Origin: Dryococelus australis
Lineage: Eukaryota > Arthropoda > Insecta > Phasmatodea > Phasmatidae
NCBI GenBank assembly: GCA_029891345.1
Contig: CM056998.1
Span: 170,152,332-170,216,331 of the forward strand
Direction of reading: 5' to 3'
Length of the DNA: 64,000 nucleotides
Shown: positions 1 to 11,385 of the stretch, piece after piece
Layout: each line of letters begins with the position of its first letter
How positions within the stretch are numbered: position 1 is the first letter of the stretch
Notes under the pieces: generated by a model
Told to the model about the DNA's origin: nothing
Seen by the model: only the letters and a program-made list of their open reading frames with translations
The model's database searches: none
Translations under genes and position numbers: made by a program

Positions 1-1671
1 TCTCCAGAGTCGATACTATTGTTCAGCCTGCACAAATGTTATCTTTGCTTGTGGAGCAGAAATAATGTCTTGACTGCAATCCAGGTATAGGACGAATGTT
101 CTTCCATCTTTCACTCAATAGACCCTCATTTCTTTCTATCTCTGTCCCAAGGAGAATCGTTTACTTTAATTTTAGAGGAGACTTTTGTGGCACTTTTTAG
201 AAAGTCATTCGCACAGCTGATATTTGCTCGTTGCAACTTGACGTCATTCCACATAAATCTTTTGACAAGTCCACCTATGCCATCAACTGCCCCTTTGCCG
301 TGTGAGGTGGCAAAAAATAACCACTCTCCATAATTAAGACATGATTAGCATGGAAAGCGTGTATTTGTTTTTAAACTGTGATGTGCAACCATCAGAGAAT
401 ATTTTTACTTTCTCAATTGTTGAAAATTTTTTGAAAGTTCTTAAAATATTTTTCTGAAATTGGCATTAACTGTGTATTTGTCATGATTTAGGTTATCACT
501 CACAACTGCAAATGAACAGTTTGTATCTTTGAGCCAAGCACAGCAGAATAATATTTTTGCAGTAAAAGTTCACTTGTGTCAATGTTCCGTCTTGCATCTT
601 CAAAAGCTTTTAATTGCACTTTTTTTTTTTAAATTACAAAACTATGCACTTTGAAGGAATGTAAATGCATTTTTAGTTCAGTCAAAATGTCTCCAATGAA
701 ACCTTCAAAATTAAGCAGCTAGAGCGGCCCTCCAATTCTACCCACTGTTGCAATGTAACATCCATGCACAAGTCAGTGGCATTTTCTAGCAATGATTCAG
801 GGTCAATAATACATTTACTGCAACGACTTGTCATGCATTTTTCAAGATTCACATTAGAGCACATTGAGTGCAATAGTTCACTACTGTGAGAAGGGAATGT
901 TTGCTTTGGTCCACAGTTTCAACTACAAATAAAAGCTAACGTGATACTTAAAGACACACACATTATGTGGCACATCAGATGATAAAGAGATATGTCGCGG
1001 TCTTAAGTCATATTTTTTTTATTTTTTTTTTTTGTTTCAACATTAGGAAATTCTGACTGAAACAAATTGTATGCCTCTTTGACTGTCATTATCATATGAC
1101 GCTTTGGGACATATGTTGTCTTACTAGTTGTTAAATCCTCGACAGGTTTCATATCTTTAATTCCTGGGGCCTGTCTGTAACATTGCTCCTGTAGTTTTAC
1201 AGAAGCAATCACCTCTTCATTTCTTTCATTTTGCTGAGTATTTGAAGGATTATACTAAAACACATTTTTTTGCTACACCAGGTAAATGGGTTATGACCAA
1301 CTTTCTGACGACTGCTGACTTTTTTCTAGGGCTGTCTGGCAAGTTTTTAGAAACTCTGCATACTGCTTTCCCAATGATTGCGGGCAACGAAAGGGAGAAA
1401 GAAAAGTTGCTGCTAAACTAGGTATATCATTAACAACTGTTTGGTTTATTAACAATTTCTTCCTTTCCCTGCACTTCCTTTGCCGTTCTCAATCATTTTC
1501 CCTTTTTAAAATAAATTTTTTAGAATTTTTAAAAATACCTGTTTTCATCTTGTCTCTTCTTACTTTCTCTCTCTTCATTTCTTTGAATAAATACTCTTTG
1601 TACTTCTCCTTATCTTTCCTCTATTACGCTCTCAGCTTCCTCACACGTTCAGCTGATGTGGTCTTGCCCAT
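1..1671 (-). pseudogene. Broken copy of a repetitive protein family (ATSHGKG-type), runs off the left edge
   Basis: Pieces of one protein can be read on the minus strand in several frames, in the correct order. A start MGKTTSAERVRKLRA lies at 1671, followed by a Lys/Arg-rich helix near 1550-1625. Next come GKAVCRVSKNLPDSPRKK near 1320-1375, MTVKEAYNLFQSEFP near 1050-1095, SDVPHNVCVFKYH near 930-975, and a cysteine cluster (CSNV..KCM..CSKC) near 800-870. ATSHGKGAVDGIGG is near 255-310 and ERWKNIRPIPGL near 70-115. I recognise this series from uncharacterised, multi-copy proteins of arthropods and Hydra-like animals; that recognition is from memory. The copy is dead: it has in-frame stops, frame changes and T-runs (1012-1033). 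The biochemical function of the family is not known to me. Multi-copy behaviour and decay suggest a mobile-element passenger or transposase-like protein. Confidence 0.6.
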
Positions 1672-2480
1672 CTGAAAAACAACTTTATTCATGATTGAAA
1701 AGATTGTATGGAAATGTTTCAAATTAGTAGGTTAAACATAACAAGCATGTTATGTGGTAATTTGTGTTTCAAAATAGGCCATTAGTATCACAATTTGTTT
1801 TGAGCTAAGAATGATTTTATGTACCTCTAACATATGTTTTGAAATGGTTGGGTAAATATTGTTGTATCTAAAGCTTCATTAAAACTTCCTCGGTCTACGT
1901 TATGTCACAGTTTTCTGTTGGATATGCTGTGAAGCTAAGTTTGCTGTAAATGAGGTTATAGCCTAATGCTTGAGTGAAGTGCTGGGTGTGACACAAATAT
2001 AATTCTAATTTTAGAAAAAGTTAAGAAATCTACCATGCAAAAATTAACTGGCAATACTGTAATCTGCAAATAAGTTAACTAAATTAAAGGTTTTGACAAA
2101 GTGAAACGATTCATTAAGTCAATAAACAACTTTTTTCAAAATTTTTTGTCACGGGTGTGACACTGAAAACTTAAGTTGGTATTTTTCAAATATTTGTAAT
2201 ACTACATACCTTGGAAATTTCAGACTGATGACTTCTGATAATATAATATCCAACTTTTTAAAAGTAATCCGATATAATTGACAGTGACACACTCAAGGGA
2301 AGAGACAGAGTTGCCAACCTAGACAATTTTCACAACTCTAGCACAGCAACTGCTATTTTGTAGTTTACCACAGCATAATAACAGTGATTTTGTTCAAAAT
2401 CCACATTCTCTTTTAAGATTCATAAAATACCATTAATAAAAATATTAATATACACATATTATATATTTAATTTAAATTTT
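1672..2480. other. AT-rich spacer, no gene seen
   Basis: Low-complexity AT-rich sequence with no coding-like frame and no terminal repeats that I could pair. It may be flank of the element at 1-1671 or unique intergenic DNA. Confidence 0.5.
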
Positions 2481-3330
2481 TATACCATAGGCTCATTTTG
2501 AATGGAATGGCCCACAAGTCATGGGACCTGGTGAGATGGAAAGAAAGAGGATGACAAAAGAGAAGAAGACTAAGAAAGAAGCATAAGATGATGGTCCAAA
2601 CAAATTTCAGATCCCGATTGCGTCCTGATTAGTCGCCTCTTACAACAAGCACGAGGTGGCTGTAGTGGTATTCTAAAACCCCACCACCACGTGGGGGTTA
2701 ACAGTAAAGAGAGCACTTTTCTGGCCCTACTTACTGAACCCCCTCCTCACATTACAATCAATCCAGCCAGCTCCAACCACCTTCACCAAACTACTATATT
2801 TTTTGATTGGTTATTTTGTCATCCCTCGATCATACCCTCACCATTACTCGTAATTGGCTCAGACCATACCAGCCAGCAATACCGACAAACCTCACTGGCC
2901 AATGACTGGCTCCAACCTAATGACTCCACATAAATATGACTCTCATTGGTAAGTAATGTGTTTAGGAGGGAGGGGGTAAGGGATGTGGGTAGGTGGAGGG
3001 TTTAGGTGACTGGGAATGCGGAGGGGGAAGGAGGAGGGTTTAAATGGGAGGGAGTGGGGGTAGGGAGAGGAAGCATGATGCTGAATGGTGGTTGGGGTTA
3101 GGGGGCCATGACAGCTGATCCGCCTGATTTTCTGTACCTGGCTCGGAGCCTTCAATCCATGTTGCTACTTCGAGGACTATGTACGTGTTCCCATTTTTTG
3201 GAATTTTTTTGGGGAAAGGTAATTTTTATGCTATTTCTAAAGTGATTTTTGGTTAAAACAGTTCATTTGGTCTGTCGGATGTGACAAAATTTAAAATGGT
3301 GGGCCACTTCAGGCTCCGATCCCTGCAACC
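2481..3330. repeat. Probable dispersed-repeat remnant
   Basis: At 2629-2674 the stretch TTAGTCGCCTCTTACAACAA is followed by a CACGAGGTGGCTGTAGTGGT-type segment. This resembles a motif I know from dispersed invertebrate repeats. The rest holds purine-rich blocks (2945-3090, GGGAGG-type on the plus strand) and C-rich blocks (2680-2900). No protein is recognisable; the open frames here follow from biased composition. Confidence 0.3.
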
Positions 3331-4377
3331 TTTTGTTGCCTCTAACTCCAATCCCCCATCCCCTTGTACCAAAAGGTTTTCCTACTAGTCAACTCAATGA
3401 GAATGCCTGCAAGAGCGCATCACGTAATACCGCAACTGGTATTACAATCCCCAGTGGCTGCCTTCTTCACCGATGGGCCATTTTCCTTTGGCCACTTATC
3501 TCATCCACTCATCCACCTTATGCACTCTCAAGGTTTGTCCTATCCATGCTGCTCACCATATTATCCACATTGCACAGTATCTTATCAACCCTAGCATCCA
3601 TTCTTTACATTCCTGTGTCTCTTGTCTTATACACTCTTTCCCTTTAGTTATCCAACCTCATGTTTCATCTTATGCAACCTTGTCCCGTACCTTATCTGTC
3701 CATTGCCTTATTGGGCCAATTCCTGCATCATATATTATCCAACCCTGCACCTGTCTTAGCCTTTAGCCATATCACGTCTTAGCCACAAAGCACCACATCT
3801 TTCATATCCCTGTGCCCTGTCTTTTATAAAGAATGATGCCTATTTCCTCCACACATTTTTTTCCAACCGTGATCCATTTGACCCATTTCTTTTCCTCATG
3901 CCCCTTCCTTTTACCCTAAATCACATAATTTTTAACTCCCCACATTTTTTCTACCCAGCTCATTTCCATTTTTTCACCCAGTGCCTTATCTTTTCTGCTC
4001 TCATCACCTGGTTTCATTCTCATCCTTCTCTTGTTTTCATTCCCACCCCTCTCTTGTTTTCATACTCATACTCTTCTTTTATTTTCATCCTCGCACCTCC
4101 TCTCTCTTGTTATTATTCTTGCCCTGATCTCGTGTTTTAATTTCCGGGCCCTCATGTTTTAATTTCCACGCCCTCGTGCTTTCATTCCCGTACCCTCATG
4201 CTTACATTCCTGCACCCTTGTGCTTTCATTCTTGTACCCTCGTATTTCATTCTTGTATCCTCGTGCTTGCATTTCATGCCTCATTTTTACAGCCTTGAAC
4301 CCCACTTTTCTGCTATGGCCCCTTTTTTCATCTACATGTCTTCACTTTCATCTACATGCCTTCCCTTTCATCTACAG
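3331..4377 (+). repeat. Pyrimidine-rich tract with minisatellites
   Basis: About 1 kb is dominated by C and T on the plus strand. From 4121 to 4275 there are about seven imperfect copies of a 22-bp unit (consensus near CCGTACCCTCGTGCTTTCAT plus TC). From 4326 to 4377 there are three copies of a roughly 20-bp unit around TTCATCTACATGCCTTCCC. Earlier parts repeat CTCTTGTTTTCATYC loosely (4020-4110). Open frames are produced by the lack of purines and are not taken as genes. The hAT element at 4378 inserted into the last short unit. Confidence 0.7.
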
Positions 4378-6919
4378 CAAGTGTGTAAAACACACAGCCC
4401 GCAGACCGCATGCAGCACCTACACCTGTGCAATGCAGCCCCCGAAACAATTTCAGATTTTTTGTTGCAAGGACAGTTTGTTCAAGTGAATTGCGAAATTT
4501 TAAACCAACACTTGTTTTGTGTTTTGTTTTTCTTTTAATGGTAAAACGGAGACAGTAATGCGATGCTGGTGTACGAAAACAACTCCCCTTATTTATTACT
4601 TGGCAGTTTTTTCGCCTTCTTTTCACATTCAAAGAATCAGATCGGCAGCACGTAATCAAATCGTCTTCATTGCTTACTCTTCCGATCCCAATCGATACTC
4701 GCATATCAATAAAGCGTTCACTATTGCCAGTCATTTGTACAGGTTAGTTTACTATTTGCAGTTATAACTGTTGGAGGAATACGTTTTAGTGCGCGTGCAA
4801 CTTATGCGGTTAGGTGAGAATAATCATCTTTCTTTTTCTTGTAAGAAGAGAACAATTAAAAGTGAACATCGCGTATTCCAAGATGGGAACTTGCTTACTT
4901 CGGCTGTGAAAGCAGAGGTAAGATTACGGGTTTGATCTGCAGCCAAAGTATTAGTGTTGCGAAGGAGTATAATTTAAGATGCCATTATGAAACACACTGC
5001 CACAAATATGATCAGTACCAAGACAAATCAAGAGAAGGTAAAGTACGGGACTAAGACTGCACTTGGTAAGCAAGTCAGTGTTCATGAATTCAAAAGGAGA
5101 CGGTTAAGCCTCTGTTAGAACGAGCTATGCGATAGCAGAACTGATAGCAAAGAACTGTAAATGTTATAGTGACACTGAATTTGTAAAGCAGTCTCTCGTG
5201 AAAACTGCTGAAATTGTGTCTCCCAAAACTGTTCAAAATTTCAGAAACATTTCCTTGTCGTGAAATACAATTGCCGAAAGAGTTGATGACATAGCATGTA
5301 ATTTGAATGAACAATTGCTGGTAAAAGCTGAAAGTTTCGTAGCTTTTTCTATTGCAGTTGATGAAAGTACAGACGTCAGTGGCGAGGCACAAGTATCTGT
5401 TTTCATCCACGCCTGTGATAAGACTTAAATATAATTGAAGAGTTACTGGGAATAGTTTCGCTTCAAAATACCACAACTGGTGAGGATATCTTTGAAGAAG
5501 TATATCGTCTCTTGGAAAGGTTTAAGCTTCCTTTATCAAAACTAGTGTGTGTAGCAACAGATGGAGCTCCTTCCATGATGGGGAAGTGCAACAGATTCGT
5601 TGCTAGGTTGCTGGCCAAGTAGAAAGAAGTCTCTCTGAAAGTAAGTTACATCACATTGGCTGTATTATTTATCAGGAAGTACTTTACTCAAAAACAGTAC
5701 AAATGGAACACATTTAAAAATATGTAAAGAAAGTGGTAAATTTTATTCGCTCCCAGGGCTTGAAGCAACGTGAGTTTTCTGGTTTGGTTAAGGACGTAGG
5801 AAGTGAATTTGAGGGCTTGCCATACCATGCAGAAGTTCGTTGGCTTTCTTGTTTTAATGTTCTGAAACAATTTTGGTTTCTTCGTGAGATCTGGCTGTTT
5901 TTGGAAATTAAAGGTGAAAACATTGATCAACTATGGGACTATAACTGGCTTCAAGATTTAGCATTTATGGTAGACATGACAGGGCATTTAAATGATTTAA
6001 ATTTAAAGCTGCAAGGAAACGATCAGCTAGTAATTTCAATGTATGATCACATCAAGGCTTTTAAATTAAAGCAGAATCTTTAGGAAGGGCAACTAAATGG
6101 TGGAAACTATATCATTTTCGTACCTGCTAAGACTTCAGAAAGTCCCATAGTACTTCTGATTTTAGTGAGTATACTTTTAACTTATATGAACTAATAAAAC
6201 AAGTTCGAAAGTAGGTTTGAAAATTTCAAAAAGTCTGAAAATGATTCCTCTTTGTTTAGTGATCCATTTTCCTTTGATGTTCAAAAGGCAGATAGCAATG
6301 TCCAAATTGAACTGATTGACATCAGGTGCTGACACTGTGTTAAAAAACAAGTTTAATGAAGTTGGGATCCCTAAGTTTTATTCTTATTTGCCAAGCCAGT
6401 ACTCTGAAATGCACCAGTTCGCAGCCGGAATACTAACAGTGTTTGGATGTACTTATCTATGTGAACAGTTATTTTCACTTATGAAGGCAAACAAAACTTC
6501 TCATCGATCAAGACTGACAACACAACATTTATCCTCCATCCTGAAAATAGCATCATTACAAAATCTGGTGGCAGACATTGTAACATTGATTTCTAAAGAA
6601 GGTGTCAAAATCTCAAGCAAACAGTAAGTGTCAACTTTGCCCTCCACCAGACATTTCCATAGGCAGTGAAACAATAATAATAATGTAACTGTAATGTTTT
6701 TTGTATCATCTTGTGTACAATTTCAATTTTTTTTCCAAATAATATTATAAAACTGTAAGTATTACGTATTAGAATTCAGTAAAAGTAACAAAAAAAAAAA
6801 AAACATTATTTTGTGTTTTTAATTTGCTGCACCTTGATTTCTTTTTTTGCTCTGCGGCCCTTGAACCTAAATTTATCAGTCGAATTGGCCCTCTGCACAA
6901 GTTGAGTTTGACGTGCCTG
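4378..6919 (+). mobile_element. hAT-superfamily DNA transposon (GTF2IRD2-like lineage), defective
   Basis: The element is flanked by an exact 8-bp duplication, ATCTACAG, at 4370-4377 and 6920-6927; 8 bp is the hAT signature. Its ends are short imperfect inverted repeats: CAAGTGTGTAAAAC at the left and the complement of CAGGCACGTCAAAC at the right. Subterminal CAGCCCGC-like and GCGGCCC-like segments sit near both ends, as in this hAT group. The 2.54-kb body holds one decayed plus-strand transposase frame. It inserted into the minisatellite-rich tract, so the interruption postdates that tract. Confidence 0.85.
4845..6627 (+). pseudogene. hAT transposase remnant, similar to GTF2IRD2-type proteins
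   Basis: Would have cut and pasted the surrounding element through an RNase-H-like DDE core. In order I see: a degenerate N-terminal zinc-finger-like region (EHRVFQDGNLLTSAVKAEV, then ...NLRCHYE-like, 4860-5010); an alpha-helical part with AELIAKNCKCYSDTEFVKQS near 5120-5180; SFVAFSIAVDESTDVSGEAQ near 5335-5394 with the first acidic residue; and LVCVATDGAPSMMGK near 5542-5586 with the second. A long open stretch follows (5733-6083, ending KAFKLKQNL). The C-terminal dimerisation region lies at 6316-6627 (CEQLFSLMKANKTSHRSRLT, then HLSSILKIA) and ends at a natural stop. Stops at about 5106, 5263, 5428 and 5620 plus frame changes kill it. Length and order match the GTF2IRD2/ZBED-like hAT group from memory. 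Confidence 0.85.
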
Positions 6920-6927
6920 ATCTACAG

Positions 6928-7228
6928 TGTATCCACCATTTACATGGGTGAGTATAGTAATTTATGTTCAATTAATCAGTTGAATGGGATATACATAGCA
7001 GAGTTTTGCATTGAAATTGTATCGAGTGTGGTGAATTGTACTGTATAGGCTAGTACTTAATGCATGTTATCTACCGTGGGAAATGAAGGACTTATATAAG
7101 AAATGAAGGGCACCTAGCCATGTCAAATGCAGAAGACATAACCAAATTATACTTCAGTTCAGTACAGGTTACAGCTTTTACATGGCATTCAACAACTGTG
7201 ATTTTGTGTAAACAATGTTCTAGCATAG
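6928..7228. other. Spacer between hAT element and repeat cluster
   Basis: AT-rich sequence without recognisable coding potential or repeats. Confidence 0.4.
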
Positions 7229-7791
7229 CCCCCCCCCCCCCCCCCCCGCACAGAAAAATGCTGTTCATGTGTGGCCAAACATTGTGCACAGAACCAGAAT
7301 TCCAGTGCCAGGAGAGGAGTTAATCTTCAAATTAGTGATTATAGGCACACATGCAGATATTTGTCAGTATCATCAGTATCAACCTCAAAGTGCTCAAAAA
7401 TGTTGGAAACTTGGAATAAAGGAAGTCACCTTGTACTCAAAAATGATGTTCAAGCTTAGCAAAACATTATGCACCAAGCCAGATTCCCAGTGCCAGCAGG
7501 GGAGCTAATACCCAAAACAGTGACTTAAGGCACGCCAGCAATTTTTGTAGTAAAAAAAGCCTGAAGCACTCGAAAATGAGCGAAGCTAATAATTTTATGT
7601 AAAAAGAATAATGGGGTGTGTGTACAGATGCACTATCGCGTGTTGGCACACACATGCTTTGTGATTCAACACCCATGAAGTACCAAGAAATTAGGTTAAG
7701 TAATTTCTGCATTTACCTTACTAAAACCAACCAACATATATAAATTATACATAATTTTTGGTAAAATTCTATAATAGGGGCTTTTGAAAAG

Positions 7792-7824
<33 letters not shown>

Positions 7825-9075
7825 TCTGTGTGTGTGTGTGTGTGTAATATATATATATATATATATCAGAAAGTGGTATAAATTTCACTCTACTAATTAC
7901 ACAGAACACTAATTTACTAGGGACATCAAAATATAAACAATACAAACCCCAAAAAAAAATAGTAGGGAGGGCTATGGAGATGAGAGAAATTGTGGGGTAA
8001 AACGAGTGAAAAATATATACATAATTATAATATTTATTCATGAAAATACGTGGAATCTCAAAAAGACTTAACTAAACAATATCCAAATTGACAATATTAC
8101 CAATACAAGCTACAAACATGATGGTAGCAAGGGCTATGAAGAGCAGGGACATTGAGGGGAAAAACGAATAAAAAAGATGTACTTTTTATATGATAAAATT
8201 TTACTCCGCAATTTTCCTCCAGTTCATACCCCTCCCCACTATCGTATTTGTAACTTGAATTGGTAACATTGTCAAGTTATATGTTGTTCAATTACATCTG
8301 TATGCAATTATGAGTATATTCGTGATAATATACTGATTCTATCACGAATATCACAAAAATACCTGAAATTGCAAAACGACCTAACCAATAAATACCTAAA
8401 TTTACAATATTACGAACAAACACAAATATTACTTCTCAGTGCAAATTGGCTACATGTGAAAATCATTTCTGGTGAAAATCTCAGCTTCGCTGATGCATGT
8501 TGCTTTGCGTCACCAGCAAAAAAAATTGCAGGCGGCTTGAATCACTGTTTTGGAGATTTACTCCCCTGCTGGCGCTGGGACTCTGGCTTGGTGCATAATG
8601 TTTAGCTATACTTGTACAATATTTTCCCCTGTGAAGGGGCTATGCTTGAATATCATTTCTGGGGAAACTCCAAACTTCTCTGATGCGTTGAATCACTTTT
8701 TTTTGGGAAATTTACTCCCCTCCCTGCTGGCGCTGGGACTCTGGCTTGGTGCATAATGTATGGCAATATTGTGAATTTAAGTATTGTTCGGTTAGGTCGT
8801 TTTGCAATTTAACAATTTTTTGTGATAATTGTGATATAATCGTAATATTTTATCACAAAACACGCATAATTGCAAAAATATTGAACCGAATAGTACATAA
8901 ATTGAGAGTATTACTAATACAAGTTACAAATATGATACTGGGATGGGTATGAAATGGAAAGACATTGTGGAGTACAATTTTATTCCGAAAACGTACATAT
9001 TTTCCACTCATTTCACCTTGCAATTTCCCTGTTCTTCATAACCCTCCCCACTATCGTAAAGTAAAATTAAATTTT
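7229..9075. repeat. Composite repeat cluster with direct and inverted unit copies
   Basis: A unit U (AAACATTATGCACCAAGCCA, then a SAGGGGAGYTAAT-type end and AAAACAGTGA) occurs forward at about 7277-7324 and 7462-7600. It occurs in reverse at about 8450-8603 and 8708-8760. A second unit V contains AATTGCAAAACGACCTAACC, then ACAATATTACNAATACAAG and a GGCTATGAAGA..GACATTGTGGGG tail. V is forward at about 8041-8175, 8363-8410 and 8868-8990, with a weaker tail-only copy at 7915-8015. It is reversed, in part, at 8200-8290, 8768-8815 and 9000-9060. The block can fold on itself over more than 1 kb. It starts with a 19-C run and has a TA/TG microsatellite in its loop. It has no protein and looks like nested or fold-back non-autonomous elements. 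Confidence 0.6.
7791..7866. repeat. Compound microsatellite (A)n(TA)n(TG)n(TA)n
   Basis: A poly-A run is followed by TA repeats, about ten TG units and further TA repeats. It lies between the forward and reverse arms of the surrounding repeat cluster. Confidence 0.9.
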
Positions 9076-9358
9076 GTTACGAACTCACCGACTACATCCC
9101 CATCCACACAACGTACCATTCCATTTGATCCTTCGTACACTCAAATCAGAGCACAAATACTATATTTTCACTTTCTGCATGCAGATATTACCATAGAAAC
9201 ACTTGTATTTTCGCACTATTATATGAGTTAACACATCTAACTTAATTAATTGCAATAAAACATGCTTTTAAATACACTTTTGAAAAACCATAACTGCTGT
9301 TGCGTATTGTGCAATAAGATTTGTAAATCCTTCCGTGGAGACCTACTTTTTTCTACAG

Positions 9359-9414
9359 CAATGGCAACGCTACAAGTAGTGCCCGGCGCCAGTGTGAGTC
9401 AAGATGACGATGTG
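9359..9414 (+). CDS. Candidate short coding exon, gene unknown
   Basis: A polypyrimidine-rich acceptor (ACTTTTTTCTACAG, AG at 9357-9358) precedes CA-ATG. The frame reads MATLQVVPGASVSQDDDV and ends exactly at GTAAGT (9415). The start has a good context (CAATGG, A at -3). The exon is 56 nt and locally CpG-rich (GCCCGGCGCC). It could be an internal exon carrying the start codon after an untranslated exon. I do not recognise the peptide and see no following exon with certainty. Chance co-occurrence of these signals is possible. Confidence 0.3.
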
Positions 9415-10788
9415 GTAAGTTTGCCCGCGGATGTGTAGGGCAATATAAGCACATATTCATGAGTTTTTTCAGTCTGTGCTAAATATTTTGTTTATCTCAC
9501 ACGTGTGCACAAACTATCACCGCCGCTCTGAATCCAATCATCACAGAAACTTCCCAAGAAGGAACCAGAATGTAGCATTGCAGCTAGATATATATAATTG
9601 GTATATTCAGGAAGTATTTCAATTGCCTATATTTCAGTAACGGATAGTAATTCATGTACTATGTGAAAGGTCGTAGCAATGACAACTTGTTTGTATTTCA
9701 TATATTTTCGTTTTTCCAAATTTGTTATTTTTCTTTCCTCATTTCATCAGTAGTAACAGATGCCGTCAACAACAGACGTCATAAGACAATAGTGCATCCT
9801 TTCCTTTTCACTGGGTTAGTAAACTAAAAACATCAGCCACCGCAAGGCACAACATGGTGAAACGAGGAAAATAACAGAGGTCACCTTTGGCTGACATGAC
9901 CGACTGCTCGAAAACAATATGTTTCCAATGAGGAAACTTTCTACCAATATATAAGGAAGCAAGACCTTTCTCGGGTATCACAACAGTTCGTCGCAGCACG
10001 ATCGTTTGTCAGCTGTCAATCGGACAGCCTGCAATGAGTGATCACATTACTCGCACCGACCAACGCCCGCGACTTTAACCTTCTTTTGTATTCCGGACAT
10101 GTCAGTTCAAATATCTATTAAATTTATTTTCCGTTGGTGAGAGGAGTCACTAGGGCACCGGGAGAGAAAAGTAACTATTCTCTCTCATCTTCGTAACTCG
10201 TGAAGAGAGAAGTTTTGTTTTATGAAGGCTGCCATTCCGTTGGTTATTTTTTTTTCGTCAGCTGCGAGTGTCAATAGTTTGTTTTGCCAAGACGACAATA
10301 AATCTCCAGTAAACATTTAACTTCTTCTTTTATTTATTGGCAATCCTGGTATCAACAAACTTTCCTTATTATCTAGTCAAAGTCTCCAACTCACGCTGAG
10401 CTAGTTCGTTGGTGTTTACTGAGAACTACGAGAGAACAGGACAGTAGCCTGATACAAGTATTTTCTTCATCGCTGTCCAGTACATTTGTGAGAAGTGTTG
10501 CGGTTTTTGTTGAAATTCCAGGGAAACCACGCAGTTGTCCGTGTTATTGTGTAATGTTCGTATTACCAGCCTGTGCTCAACACGTAGGTGAATAGTTTTT
10601 TTGTCTTCTTGTTGCAGAATCCCATTTGCAGCGTGTTTTGTGGAGGGAATCAGTGTTTTATCGCCGAGGTGGTATGCAAGACGTCCTAACCTAGCCTTGA
10701 CGTCGGTTTCGCTGTATTTCCACACTGCATCAAGTGTGATATCTTTTGTTTGGTCGAGTGGTATGTCCTAGCCACAGGATTCCAAAAT
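9415..10788. other. Spacer; right part may hold an LTR/leader for the Gag fragment downstream
   Basis: No gene is visible. The 10100-10350 part has a GGGAGAGAAAAG stretch, an AATAAA at about 10296 and then CCTGGTATCAAC near 10346-10357. It could be the end of a decayed LTR and primer-binding region for the BEL/Pao-like Gag at 10789. No matching 3' LTR was found, so this stays a suggestion. Confidence 0.25.
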
Positions 10789-11385
10789 TTTTGGTGAAAA
10801 TCAAGTTTCAGGAGAGCAAGCTGAAACACATTAATGAAAGCGTGCAAGCTCTTGTTAAGACAGACGTCACAATAAATTCCATTCAGAAGTGAATGCACTT
10901 GGTACACAGCTAGATGCCATTGAATCCGCAGTAAATTCCTTGTGCAACAAACTTTTACAAACAGATCACCTGCCGGATAATGTTGACGAAAGTGTGCTAA
11001 CTTCGAAGCACAAGTCTTTTTTTGCTATGTTGTCAGACATCCAATGCAACATAACCTCATTCTTGTCCATTCATGCTGTGCCAGCTTCGTCAACCAGTAA
11101 TCTTGCCTCCAGCTCATCAAATGTTAGACTTCCGGGGAAATTTGTTTACCCTCTTTCTCAGGTGAGTGGGAGGAGTGGCCAATGTTTCCTCAACTCTACC
11201 AAGCTACAATCCACGACAGTCATGCATTGGTCGACATAGAAAAATCCCAGTAATTGTTGGGATGTCTTAAGGGGAAGGCTTTACAGTTGGTCAAAAATAT
11301 GCCGGGTTACTGCTGAAAACTACTTAGTAGCCTGGAAATTCTTACATTCCAATACCAGAATGTGAGAAAACACAACCTTGATGAA
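10789..11385 (+). pseudogene. BEL/Pao-type retrotransposon Gag fragment (DUF1759-like)
   Basis: Gag forms the particle that packages the retrotransposon RNA. With two frame changes the plus strand gives a coiled-coil-like start (ESKLKHINESVQALVKTDV, then NALGTQLDAIESAVNSLCNK). A Ser-rich linker follows, then RLPGKF, then a conserved block LLGCLKGKALQLVKNMP near 11257-11304 and a NYLVAWKFL-like piece out to about 11340. The order RLPK..LP.F.G, then LKGEAL.L...P, then Y..AW..L is typical of Gag proteins of BEL/Pao elements (DUF1759), from memory. No protease or reverse transcriptase follows, so this is a truncated, dead copy. An open frame on the opposite strand (10426-10725) is not favoured. 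Confidence 0.6.

Noticed and set aside
3331..4140. Overlapping hydrophobic plus-strand frames that look like membrane proteins
   Set aside because: Pyrimidine-rich DNA encodes Leu/Phe/Ser/Pro in every frame; no start context, codon bias or family match supports genes.
7265..8760. Direct repeats resembling a CRISPR-like array
   Set aside because: Only four units in mixed orientation with unequal spacing in eukaryotic DNA; no spacers of uniform size.
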